Below are positions 1 through 13,200 of a stretch of DNA of 64,000 nt, piece by piece. The notes beneath the pieces are model-generated. The model had not been told where the DNA came from and made no database searches. It saw only the letters and a program-made list of their open reading frames with translations. The translations under genes and the position numbers were made by a program. Every line of letters begins with the position of its first letter. The stretch's first letter is position 1. The DNA comes from Datisca glomerata (taxonomy: Eukaryota > Streptophyta > Magnoliopsida > Cucurbitales > Datiscaceae): the NCBI GenBank assembly GCA_003255025.1, contig QANY01000319.1:62001-126000 (forward strand), written 5' to 3'.

Positions 1-1975
1 CCCTAGCCTTATCATTTATTTGTCACATATTTCAATAAAAGTTCTCGATTTTTTTTCTCATTTGCTTCATTATCACTATTTAATCATCCAAATTCTTAGT
101 CTTAGTAGTAGTCTAGAACCCTAGAGGAGATTTATTCTCTACTCCTCAACATCATTTTTTTTATTAAAAGTCAGATCTCAGTAATTCATAATTTATCTTT
201 AAATTCGGTTCCTTGATGAAATTTTGGCACGCCTGCGCATTAATTCGATTGAGACGCAAGTTTGATTAGGATTGTCATCCACGGTCTGGTGATTTTCGAC
301 TCAATACATTGACTGAGATTTTCAAGCTAGCCAGTTACATATTACTCAAAGTCCTTTGGTCATTTACCTCATTCGACCGTACCGTAGGGATCCAAAGTTC
401 TAACTCCCTAAGACCAAGATGTCATGGGGAAATCTGCTAAGTGTTGTGTGTGATCACACAAGTTTAATAGCTTGAAACTTTGATTTTGGTCGTGGACACC
501 TTTCTAGGCGTTGATTCCCTGTTATAAAAGAAAATAATTGTTCGATGGTTATGACCTTATGATCTCCACTTTTACTTCACGTGAGCTTCTTTAGTGATCT
601 TTATGCTTCTGCACTCATTAAGCTCCTCCATTGATCGTGTGGTTGGAAAAAAAGTTAAATTAAACATACATATTCCAGTTCAGTCGAACTTTGTCACAAA
701 AAAGTTCAAATTTGACACTAACAAAAATTTCTTTGTTTGAAATTATGGTAATGACCACACGACTACTCCTAAGCTAAGTAAAAATTTCATATAGTAATTT
801 TTACTCAACTTGGTGATCCTTTTGACACTGCATAGCGCATTTGGTTGACTTTTATAGTTGCGAACAAGGTTGTTACTTATAAAACTTCCCACTCTCTTAT
901 TAACTTCATTTTGGTAATTACGTAGAAAATTTGTCACTCCTTTATTAACTTCATTCAAGTCCGCAACGTGTCATATTTCCACTTGCACACTTGTCTTCTC
1001 TTCTAGTTTTACCAACTGTGTTGCCCACATCAGCACTCTATTTGCCAATTATACCAAATTTTATTTACCATGTGTAAAGAAACTTGATTGCACTAACAAA
1101 AGCCGAACATAAGTATTCATGTAATTAAGTCGAAATACATGGGACGTAGAGGTAATTTTACTTCAAAAGTATTACCGATGTGTAGTAGCTGGCTCAAAAA
1201 GGAAAAAAGAGAAAGAAGATTCCATTGCAAGCTACCATTACTGCTCCGTTTGCAATCCATTGATTTGATGAGATTTCAAAATCATTTTGAAATTGAAATT
1301 ATTTACATTGTTTAAAAAGTATTAAATGTTTACAGAATTTTAAATAAAACGTATTTCAAATCTTATTTGCAGCCTACAAATTTTTCTCAAAAAATAGACG
1401 GGTTTAAAATCATCATTCATTTAAAAACTTAAATTACTCTTTTATCCTAATTTAAAAAATTAAAGAAAAATGAATAGGTACAACTTAAAAACATACCCAC
1501 AAATTTTTTGAACTAGTTTTCAATTGGTCCTTATTGATTTCATTTTTATTTTAAATCTATTTCATTTTATTTTAAATAATACGTCAAATTTAAGATCATT
1601 TCATTTTATTTCCTTTCATACTACGAAAGTGGTCCAAACAGACCCGAAGAGAACAGTGACCGAAATTCCAAGGCATTTCCGCAGCTATACACAACAGACA
1701 TCTTGGACTCGATTTCAACTATCCTTTCCCCCAAAATTCCTAATAAGATTTCTTTCCCTAATTTACATTTTCCCCGCCATTTGCTTCCCATTTTCTTTTC
1801 CCAATCTATCCCTCTAGGGCTGAGTCCCCTCCTTTCCATTTCTCTCTGCAACTAAAACCTTCAATTCTCTCACAGTAATTCCCTAGATTTTCACTTTTTT
1901 GTTGTTCATTCTCTCTGCCTCTTCGCAATTCATGACCTTATCTTGCCAATTCTGGACTCACCGGTTCACCAATCG
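1..1975. other. Upstream region and 5' UTR of SCC2
   Basis: No gene is recognised in this AT-rich stretch. The last 150 bases before the SCC2 start are pyrimidine-rich (repeated CTCTC and TTCTC runs) and look like promoter-proximal or 5' UTR sequence of the + strand gene. Short ORFs here have no recognisable domain. A transcription start cannot be fixed from the sequence. Confidence 0.5.
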
Positions 1976-4900
1976 ATGAGCTATCCTACAGGTTATTGTT
2001 CTGGTTCTAACTCCGGCTTGAGCCACCGCGGCATCTCTCTTTCCAATACGGTACACTCCGAGGTTGCGCCTTGTTTGCCTTTGCCTTCGCTTCCGGTGTT
2101 CTGTGGTGCATCCGATCAGGAACTCAGGCTGTTTGACCAGCCGAGTGGGAGTTCTCGTGCTTCGAGGAATGAAATTCTCGCTCAGGCTCAAAAGATAGCT
2201 GACCTGCTTCGAGAAACCGACGTGTCTTACTTGTGAGTGTTGTTGAATTTTGATTTCTGGAAGTGAGTGAGGTAGTAGAAATTGCAATTTTGGTCCGGCT
2301 TTTAATTTTCCCCTCAACTTTGCGCTGTTTTGTTTATTTGTAGTTCTGAATTGAATGCATTTGAACTGCCATCTGTTGCCGGAAGTGAACGTTGGATTCA
2401 TTCCGATACAGTGATTTTTGACCGTTACTATTATTCTGTTTTCTTCCTCATCTTCTGATTTTTTGGAATGTGTAACTGCAATTTTTTTTAACCGAAGCTC
2501 TTCATAATAGTCTAGTCTGAAGTTTCTTTTCAAATTTGGCTGTTTAGCATTATCTTAGAGAATTGCAAATTATTGCGACTTGTCTGTCTAATTATGCTGT
2601 TAGAATAGGTCTGCTATTACTTCCATTTTTCGGCAAACATGAAATTATTTCATTCATAATCAGACAAGACTTCATTTGGATTTAGGGCACACTAAAATAT
2701 ATGGAGTTGTAGTCCACTGTTTTACAATTCTCTCTTTTCAATAAGTGATAGCAGGTTCACGTGCTTCCCGTCCCTTCTTCTCCGAAGGTGAACATATTTT
2801 GCAACACCTAGTAATTCACCCACGAACTGTATGTGTTTATTTCCCTGCTAATCATAAGTTATAAATCTAAAACAAGTGCTATGTATAGAGGCAGTGGCAA
2901 GTTTACTGTAGTACCCAGGGACAGATACATGATGGAATCGATTTAACTTTAACTACTCATTTGTATGGCTGAAATGTTATGTTAATTGATTTGGGGAATG
3001 CATAATACTGTCTTTATTTGAAAACTGGAGACCCATCAAATGTGAGAGAGAACTTTCACCGTGAATCCAAACATCAGCAGCCATGCTGGTGCAGACACAT
3101 CATGGACTATTTGATAATGGCATTTTACTGGTAAAATAATTTTTTTTCGCTAGCATCGGATTCCTGGAGCGTAGTTCTCCGACTGGTGTCGGAGGGCCGA
3201 GTCAATCCACAGTAGCCATGAGGCAGCGTGCGTCTTCTGGTTCGAATCCGCGATCTGGGGAGAGCAAACCCCCAGATCTACGTGACCATTTGCACTATTG
3301 CCCTCATGGTTGTAAAAGAAATTTCATTTAGATTGATATTAATTTTCCCGCTGTAATATTTTGTTTTTTGATGCTGTTAATAGGAATCTAAGAGATGATG
3401 CTAGCGTGGTTTCAAATGGTTATGTGGAGCCTATAGAACTGTATGATGAAGTCCTTCAATGTAATCCACATGCTTTTGAGTATAATACTCCAGGTAAACA
3501 AATTCTTCAACTGTTTATGTATGCAATAGCAATATCTTCGTTCATATTTATGTATGGTACCTCCCACGGAAAATTTGACGTTTTGGGCTAAGTGAGGGTC
3601 AGCATCTAGGTAAATTTTCATCTGTTGAATTAAGTTTGCAAATTAAGAAGACTGGTAGAATATTTTGGTCTGCCATATGGAATAATTGGTTGAAACATGT
3701 GTAGATCATTAGTTTAACCTACATAAGATGTAATTTGTACAATTCAAGTGTCAGAATTCTTGGATGATTGAGGGAATTATACAATTAATTGCTCATCGAC
3801 CTAGTAGCATCGTTTTTGTCACTATGATTTTTTTTAATTTTAGTCGCAGAAGTTGAAGAGGCTTAAGCTCTTCCAAGTTCCAAGAACGATTAATATTGTG
3901 AGTGGCCTGAGACATTGATTATTTCACTTCCTATTCTTAGTTTGGGGCCTGAGTGTCATCCCTTCACTTTTGCTTATGCAACCTCATAGATTTCCTCCCT
4001 CCTAGAAGTTTGGATTGCTTTTCACTTTGAACTAACTGTAAGACCTTTTCACTCTTGTATTATATCTGGTGCTTTAAGGGGCTTATCTTTTTTGTTCTTT
4101 TCTTTTTCCCCCCTTGCCTTAAGGGGCAGATCGTCTTATATGAAAGGAAAATCCTTATTAGAGCGCATTATAATATGTATCTTGGGGTTATGTTTTGCAA
4201 GTTGTTAGCCTAAAATATATTTTTCTAGAAAAATGGCCATAAGTACTACGTGTTTTGGTTTCTGCATGTGTTGGTCTATTGTCATTTGTTGCAGTTTATC
4301 TACTTGTGTTGTGGATGATATTGTTTCCCTTTTTGTTGATATGGTTATGCTTTTGTAGGTCATGTTTCCGTATTTACTGTTTATTGCTCTGTTCAAGTTT
4401 CTCAGGTCCCATTAAGGAGCAAATCTCTGGTAGTACAGTGTCCGAGAAGAAGCCTTTTGAGCAAAATGTACCCGTTAGAAGCCAAACTCAAAGAGACTAT
4501 AGCACAATTCGTAATAATCAGTTTGATTATGCTCCAGCAAAAGTATGATGCATTTTGTATATTGCATTTGATTACTGTGTCGCTTCTGTTTCACTAATAA
4601 GGGATATAAAATGACAGGATATGTCTACCTCATCTTCTAAAAAACCTAAAGCTAAGAAAAAGAGTAGTGATGGCATTTCATCTTCGGCTGCACCAGATCC
4701 TATCGAGCTTCAAGGTTGATCTGAACTTGTCATTCTATTATAATCAACCCTACTTTTGTCCTTTAATTCCTAGTCTACAATTTCTTTTCTATCCATATGG
4801 TTAATGTTACATTTCTATCATGATAGATGACACCATTGGAAACTTTTCCGACTTTCTGGAGGACTTTTGTGGTAGATGTGAAGTTCTTAGCGATGATCGG

Positions 4901-7900
4901 GATGAAACAGAGTGGCTATCATTACCTCTTTCTGATCTTAGAATACTTGTGAATGAAATAATGTCAATTCGTGCGAAGAAACTTCTTCATATGGTTCCTG
5001 GAGATAATCTTATAAGGTTATTGAGGGTTTTAGATCATCAGATACATCGAGCAGAAGGCTTGTCTATTGATGAATGTGATCATGTAAGTTATTTTTGTAT
5101 TTCCTTAGTAAATGCGATTTGGAACGTGGTCGAGCAAACTGTAAACCTTTTCAAGTAGTGCTTAGTTAATCGTTCAACCACTTTGTAGAATTTAATTCTA
5201 GATTATGGGTTCTTCTCCCTCTTTCCTTAACCCTATTCTGCCTTTTCCAACAAGTTGACCGGATCTACTGTTATAGCATCTTTCCTATAACCCTCTTTCC
5301 CCAATTATTATATGCTTGTAGGATCTTTCCTGCTCCCATTATCTCTGTCATTTATGTTTTCTGTAAATGTAGTATGTACCCAAAAATTGGTAACAGGTTC
5401 TATTATTAGTGCTGGTGGCAATGGATTTGTAGAAACTTCGGCTATTTGAAATTGGGAAAAACTGTTGATTTTATTATAATGTTGCTGGAAAGAGTGTTCA
5501 ATTTTCGATAGCTTGACTGAAACTGACGATTTGTTGGGGATTTTCCATTTGTTTAATCTATGATTTTTGGTCAATTATGTTGTGCATCCCCCGAGTTTCT
5601 TGTCAATCCTTAACTGTATGAATGAGCTCGTTGATAGCCAAAGATTTTCTCTTTCAGTTTGGCTTATTAGTACTTTCCTCCCATATTATTTCAGTCAGAT
5701 TCAGATGTAGTTTCAACCATCTTTTGTGCTCTGGAGTCCATTCATGCAGCTCTAGGTGTAATGGCTCATGACCAAATGCCTAAGTTACTTTATAAAGAAG
5801 AGGTTTGTTCTTTTAGCTGATAGTCTCGTTTTAGTTAGTGTGCAATGTGTTCTTTTATTATTGCAATCTAAATGTTGTATTTTTAATGGTATCTAATGGA
5901 TTCTTTTTTAGATCATTGAGAGAATTCTAGAGTTCTCCAGGCATCAGATAATGGATATCATGTGTGCATATGATCCATCATATCGTGCTTTGCATAAGCC
6001 AAATGAAAATGGGGTGCTTGAAGGTCAGCTCTTTCATTTCCGTTAAAAGCTCAAAAACCCAGTTGGGTTTTTTAGTACACCTGGTTAACAACTTGTGTAG
6101 ACTCCCTTCAGATCCCGATCTCTAGCTCAAAAACCTTGGGTTTTCTTTTTTATGCATTACATTTACGAAAAGAAATAAAGCTCAAAGGTCTTGTTACCTT
6201 ATTGTTTGCCATGTGGTAGTATTTCTAGCTTTGACTTTTGAGAGTTTGAAAAATCTCAATTCTTTATGCGACACAAGTCATTCATTTAACTTATTTGTTG
6301 TAGTCATTGTTATGATGTTTGACAAATTGATGCCTCGCCGGGTAGATATGTTTGCCCTGCATTTCAGCATACGTGTGCCTGTAGCAAACATGTGATATTA
6401 GGTCCACTTTTCAGGTGATGAAGATGAAGAACCTGATGCTGACTTTGGTTCGTCTGGCAAGAAACGACGTAGTATTAAGACTGCCAAAGTCAAGAAATCA
6501 GCAATGAACAAGTGTGCTCACTGAATGCTATGCCTTGTACTTTAAATACTATATCAAGAACTTTGGTCTATCTGGAATTGGGACTGAAGAGTATTAAATC
6601 TGTTTTTACCTTGATAGGGTTACAGGTGCTGTAAATACTATTCTTCAGAAAATGTGCACCATTATCGGTTTACTCAAGGATCTGTTGTTAATTGTGAGGT
6701 TATCAGATAGTTGCATTCTACAATTAGTGAAAACAAGCTTTACAACATTTTTGGTGGATAACATCCAGCTCTTGCAGCTGAAAGCAATTGGTTTAATCAG
6801 TGGGGTATAATCTTAGTTTCTCTTTCTTCAAGTTATCCTGTTCTTTACATTTGTCTGAAGACACATGACTGCAAGTTAAATTAGCCTTTCACTGTTGGTC
6901 TAAAGTCATATATCCAAATGCAGATATTCTATTCATATACGCAGCATCGCACTTATTTGATAGACGAATTACTTCAGCTTCTTTGTAAACTACCGTCCTC
7001 AAAGCGAGTCTTAAGAGCTTATCACCTCCCTGATGAAGAACAGCGGCAGATTCAAATGGTTACTGCTTTGTTGATTCAGTTGGTTCATTATAGTGCAAAC
7101 CTTCCCGAAGCTTTGCGACAACCATCAAGTGGTAATACCATCTTTGAAGTTTCAGTTGATGACACTTCTCCTACCAAATGCGTTGAGGCAGCAACAGAGA
7201 CATGTTGCCTATTTTGGACTCGTGTACTGCAACGCTTTGCTAGTGTGAAGACTCAGGATGCGTCTGAATTGAAAGTAATGATGGAAAATATAGTTACAGA
7301 TTTACTTACTACATTGAACTTACCGGAATATCCAGCTTCAGCTCCTATCTTAGAGGTAATGTGGTGTGAGTTCTATGGTTTAGCTTCATTAACATTGCAT
7401 CTTCTGAAAAAATTCTTATTTGCAGGTTCTCTGCGTGTTATTACTCCAGAATGCTGGACTGAAATCAAAAGACATCTCTTCACGATCCATGGCTATTGAC
7501 CTTCTTGGTACTATTGCAGCGAGGTTGAAGCGTGATGCTGTCCTTTGTAGAGAGGATAATTTTTGGATGTTGCAGCAGCTGGCTTGTAGGGATAGCATTG
7601 ATCAAAACTATTCAAAAGATTCATGTTCTATTTGTTTGGATGGAAGGATGGAGAAGTATTTCTTTGTATGTGAGGGTTGTCAGAGATTATTCCATGCTGA
7701 TTGCATGGGAATACGAGAAGATGAAGTTCCTAACAAGAGCTGGTACTGTCAGATATGCCTCTGCAGGAAACAACTTCTTGTATTACAGTCGTACTGCAAG
7801 TCTCAGTTCAAGGACAATGAGAAGAAGAGTCGTGATGTTTCACAAAAATGTCCTGATACTTCTCTTGCTATCACAAAAGTTGAAATTGTTCAGCAGTTGC

Positions 7901-10143
7901 TTTTAAATTATCTTCAAGATACTGGATCTGCTGATGATCTGCATTTGTTTGTTCGCTGGTGTGTACTTAGTTGATAATATTTCTTTATGACTTTTCATTT
8001 GGTTGCAATTAGACCATTGTAATGATACACATGCATGTGTGCAGGTTCTATCTCTGCTTGTGGTACAAAGATGACCCGAAGTCTCAGAAGAAGTTCGTTT
8101 ACTTCCTTGCTAGACTGAAATCGAAGGCAATAGTGAGGGACTCTGGAACTTTTTCTTCATTGTTGAGGGATTCAGTTAAAAAGATCACTTTAGCACTCGC
8201 ACAAAATAATTCTTTCTCTCGAGGTTTCGATAAGATTCTTCACATGCTTCTGGTTAGTAGACCTTTTTCTTTTATCCGACTTTTATGGGTGTACAACTAG
8301 CATTCTCACTTAGTGATTTTTCAGGCAAGTTTACGAGAGAATTCTCCTGTAATCAGAGCTAAGGCTTTACGAGCGGTAAGTTGGTGTTTTTTCTTAACTA
8401 TGAATCCTTTAGGAAACAAGAACATTTAATCCTCTCTCTCTCTACTGTTAGATGTTTTACGGCTATATCAGCAATTATTATCTGTTCCATTTTTTTGTTT
8501 TCATAAGCAGGTTAGTATTATAGTTGAAGCTGATCCAGAGGTTTTGGGTGACAACCGAGTGCAACTGGCTGTAGAAGGAAGGTTTTGTGACTCCGCAATA
8601 TCTGTGAGAGAAGCAGCATTGGAGCTTGTTGGTAGGCATATTGCTTCACATCCTGATGTTGGCTTCAAGGTATGTTTAATTGCATTCTCTCATCCTCTTA
8701 CCCTTATGGTTGGCCCTACTTGCTTGGCGTCATTTTTTCTCCATATTTTGGGTGGTTTTGTAGTATTTTGAGAAGATTGCAGAGAGAACCAGAGACACTG
8801 GAGTAAGTGTCCGAAAACGAGCCATCAAAATTATTCGAGATATGTGCACATCAAATGCCAACTTCTCTGAATTTACACGGGCTTGCATCGAGATCATTTC
8901 TCGTGTTACCGATGATGAATCAAGTATTCAGGTAAATTTGAAGCGACAAAGTGGGTTTTCATTTAGGCTGAAAGCAATATGTAAAAAACATAGTTGCCAA
9001 AAAATTGGAAAAGACAATAGTCTGGTTGCTTGACGACTCCAGCAAAATATTAGCTAAACAGAAGGATCTGCACTAAGCTAACTTAAATTAGAGTTCTATT
9101 CTGAACCATAATCAAATTGATTGAGCCTGCAACTGCTGCAATCATAACTTCAATTTGTACAAGATGGCGTTAGCTGGGTTAAGTGAGTCGTAGATTGTCC
9201 ACTCTTTAATAGGCAACCATTCTGTACTGGCATAAAAATATTACTGGGTAACTTCAAATCGAGATTTTCTTATTTATATTTTCAGTTATTTTCATTCAGA
9301 TAAAATAACGACAGATATCTTGACTGCTTTATCCCACTCTGGATTCTTTTACGTTTTTATCCAAACATTCAGCCAGTTTTACTATGTTGATGGAATTAAA
9401 TTTTTTAGCGCCATTGTCTTTTGCTCCTTATAGGAAGCCTTCTTGAAAAATAATATTTAGTCCTTCCATTTGATGACATCAGACCAAGGGGAGCTTGTTG
9501 GTCGAAAAATTCACAAAAACTCTCAAACATATGAGAAATATTTGCTTGTCTGAACTCACTGTTTTCTGGCTTTTCTTTCCACAGGATCTTGTCTGTAAGA
9601 CCTTTTACGAGTTCTGGTTTGAGGAGCCTTCTGGTTCACAAACTCAGTTTTTCGGAGACGGCAGTTGTGTTCCACTAGAAATTGCCAAGAAAACTGAGCA
9701 GATTGTTGAAATGTTGAGGAAGATGCCAAACCATCAACTTCTTGTCACCGTCATCAAGCGCAACTTAGCCCTCGATTTTTTTCCACAATCAGCTAAAGCT
9801 GTTGGGATCAACCCCATCTCCCTCACTTCAGTACGTAAGCGTTGTGAGTTGATGTGCAAGTGCTTATTAGAAAGGATATTACAGGTAATCTTCTGCTGTT
9901 GGTTTCTAAATTCTAATAAAGATCAGGTGTGATCTGAAAATAACATTTAGAAGTTGTGCTCAGGTTGAGGAAATGAATAATGAGGAGACTGATGTTCGTG
10001 CACTTCCACACGTGCTTGTCTTGCATGCATTTTGTGTTGTTGATCCAGTGCTCTGTGCACCAGCTTCAGATCCATCCCAGTTTGTGGTCACTCTGCAGCC
10101 TTACCTAAAGAGTCAGGTTATTTACTGTTTGATTTTGTTGTAA

Positions 10144-10208
<65 letters not shown>

Positions 10209-13200
10209 CATTTCTCCATGATATGAAGATTTCAGATTTCTTACTAGCGAATATGGGTTCTTTTTGGATGTATTTTCGAGTTATATATAGTTGCTTGTTA
10301 AAGTCTTCTACAAGAATAAGTGATTAGAAAGGATGCATAATTTATTAAGAGCATAGATTGCACCCCAACAGTTTGATATAAGATGATCAAAATTTGGTGT
10401 CTCAGACACAACATTTTACTCTAATGATAATTAGTGCACCTCTAACTCTGGGTTGAAAAAGTTCTCTGAACTGTAAATAATTCAGCAAACAGGTTGGATG
10501 CTGCCTGATTAGGTAACTGAAGTGTCTTGTTAATGATTTCATCCCTTAATTGAATGCCAATTGTTGCATAAGGGGTGGTATTGGGTTAGTGTGTCTTTAA
10601 GTTTTCGTGTAGATAGATTTTACAGTTTAAAGCGTGCATCTGGAGAGAATTGAATTCATGTTTTTTAGAGGGTTTACGGTGCTTCCTCTTCATTCATTTC
10701 TCAATTACATGTGTCTAGACTTCTTGTTATTTTTCATTGAGCAAATCCTATACAAAAGGCCGAATTATTAGGCCCATTTTACAATCTTAGGCCACTTTTG
10801 TGTCTGTGTTGTATCATGCTGCATGAATTTGCCATCTCCTGACTAGTTTAGTTGATCAAACGTTCCTTTACTGATGCATGAGTATATAAGCTAAGGCTTA
10901 ACATGAAGATGTTTGTGCAGTAGGAATTATATTTTCCATTTACGTGAAGTTGTATAGTATAGTGATAGATAAAAAGGAGTAAAAGAGAAATTTCATGCAC
11001 TTCTTTTAAGTGGATTTTGTTGGTTCGTAGGTTGATAATCGAATGGTTGCCCAATTACTGGAGAGTATCATCTTCATAATTGATGCGGTTCTTCCCTTAC
11101 TACGAAAGTTACCTTCAAGTGTTGTTGAAGACCTTGAACAAGACTTGAAGCACATGATTGTTCGGCATTCCTTCTTGACAGTTGTTCATGCTTGCATCAA
11201 GTACTTCCAACTTTTCGCCTCTTCAGTCATGATTCACATTTTTTGTTAAAAAAATTTAGAGCTATTTTAAAGCTGTAGGGTTGTGTGATTTTTCAGTCTA
11301 GAATTGGATTTACGCGTTATTTTCAGTCTGAATTAAGACTAAATTCGTTTGCTCATCTCAGGTGCCTTTGCTCTGTGAGTAAAGTAGCAGGGAAAGGTGC
11401 AACTTTGGTGGAGTATCTTATTCAGGTGTTTTTCAAACGCTTGGATGCTCTAGGGATTGATAACAAGCAGGTTACTGCTCGAACTAAAGTTAACTTTTAC
11501 GACTCATGTTAGTTGACAGAGCAATTTAGGCTAGCTTGATACAAGTTCCAGTATCTTTGACTTTGGGTGTGATTTATGCATGTGAGTAAGATGAGTTAGT
11601 ATGATCTGAAGAACCAGATGCTATGAATTAGGCTTCTTTGGTGTTCATGAGAATCAAGATTTATTGTTGCACTTCTCGCATTCAAATAAACAGGTAGCCT
11701 CCACTTGGATGGTGTGCAGGTTGTAGTGCTTTGAGACTTTCGCTAGATTATGCCTTATCATAGGGGTTTCTCTCTCTGGTTTATTGTGGGTTATTGTTAT
11801 CAATGAGCATCTAGTATCATACATTTGGGGTGTTTTTGGCATTTTAACTTCTATAAAGGATTGTAAGATAACTTAAACTTGGCACCAGCTATTTGGAGTT
11901 CTTTATTCCAGTAGTTGAACTTTTCTATGTTATATAAAAACATATACAAATCGGTCTAGATTCCGACTCTTGACATAATAAGTGAAATTCTGCAGAGTGA
12001 ATAGAAATAAAGTTGGCTTGCCCCTTCGCACTTGATAAAACTTTGAGGGTTTAGAAAAACTTAGAAACTTCTTGATCAATTATAATCTGCTGGTTTGAAA
12101 TAAAGCTCCATTCACGTGAGATAAGAAATTAGTGCATGATATAGCTATAGGAGCGTTGTGTAGGTTAAGCTATGATTATAGATTTTATCGATGCATCATA
12201 CATGTCAATTTGTGCATCTCGAAATTGGGTGCTTAAATACCGTATGGGCCCTGTGGATATGTTGAAACGGTCCTACTGTGCTTTGTTTTATAGTGGAATG
12301 AGGTTATTCACCCAGATACATTTGTATTTGCCAATTACAGCAAGTAGGCCGATCTCTTTTCTGTCTTGGACTTCTTTTCCGTTACGGGAATTCTTTGCTG
12401 AGCAGCTCCAGTACCAAGAATGTTGATGTTTTAAGCAGTCTAAGCTTGTTTAAGAAATATCTATGCACGGAAGATTTTGTTTTAAGGGTTAGAGCATTGC
12501 AGGTATCCTGCTGCTCTCTGCTCTTCTTGGGTTTTCTAATGCTTGATTTGATTTTTGGTGAACTCACGTCTCCATATAACTTTGTAGGCCTTGGGATTTG
12601 TTCTAATTGCTAGGCCTGAATTTATGCTGGAAAAAGATGTTGGGAAAATATTAGAGATGACGCTGTCTTCTGGTTCAGACGTCCGACTTAAGGTTAGTAA
12701 TTATCCTCTGGGTTTTACTTTACATTTTTCAACACAAGTACTAAAGCATTTTATTGGGCAGATGCAAGCACTGCAAAATATGTACGAATATCTTCTTGAT
12801 GCAGAAGGTCAAATGGGAGGAGATAACGGTGGTGATAATGCTGTTTCTTATTCTGCGGAAGGTAGTAACAGTGTACCTGTCGCTGCTGGTGCAGGAGATA
12901 CTAATATCTGCGGGGGTATAGTTCAATTGTATTGGGATAATATTCTGGGGAGATGTTTGGATCTAAACGAACAAGTCCGTCAATCTTCCCTCAAGGTATC
13001 TTAGCTCATACTTGCTCTGAATCTTGAACCAGTCAGTTTCTCGGACATCAATCAACGCTGTTAATGAATAGAAGAAGCTGTTAATGAATAGAAGAAATCG
13101 GTGAAAACTCAATGAATTTCAATAACTCGTTTCCTGTGTCTTAGAGATTCCCAATACTTTTTATGAAAATCTTGTCTCAAAGATCAGTTTATATGTAAAG

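Noticed and set aside
1760..1780. E2F site upstream of SCC2 (TTTTCCCCGCC)
   Set aside because: One base longer than the TTTSSCGC consensus, so not an actual match.
1958..2533. 191-codon ORF on - opposite SCC2 exon 1
   Set aside because: It is a shadow of the SCC2 coding exon and runs on into the intron; no domain.
3175..3260. tRNA gene in SCC2 intron 1
   Set aside because: B-box present but no acceptor stem, and A-box spacing does not fit a cloverleaf.
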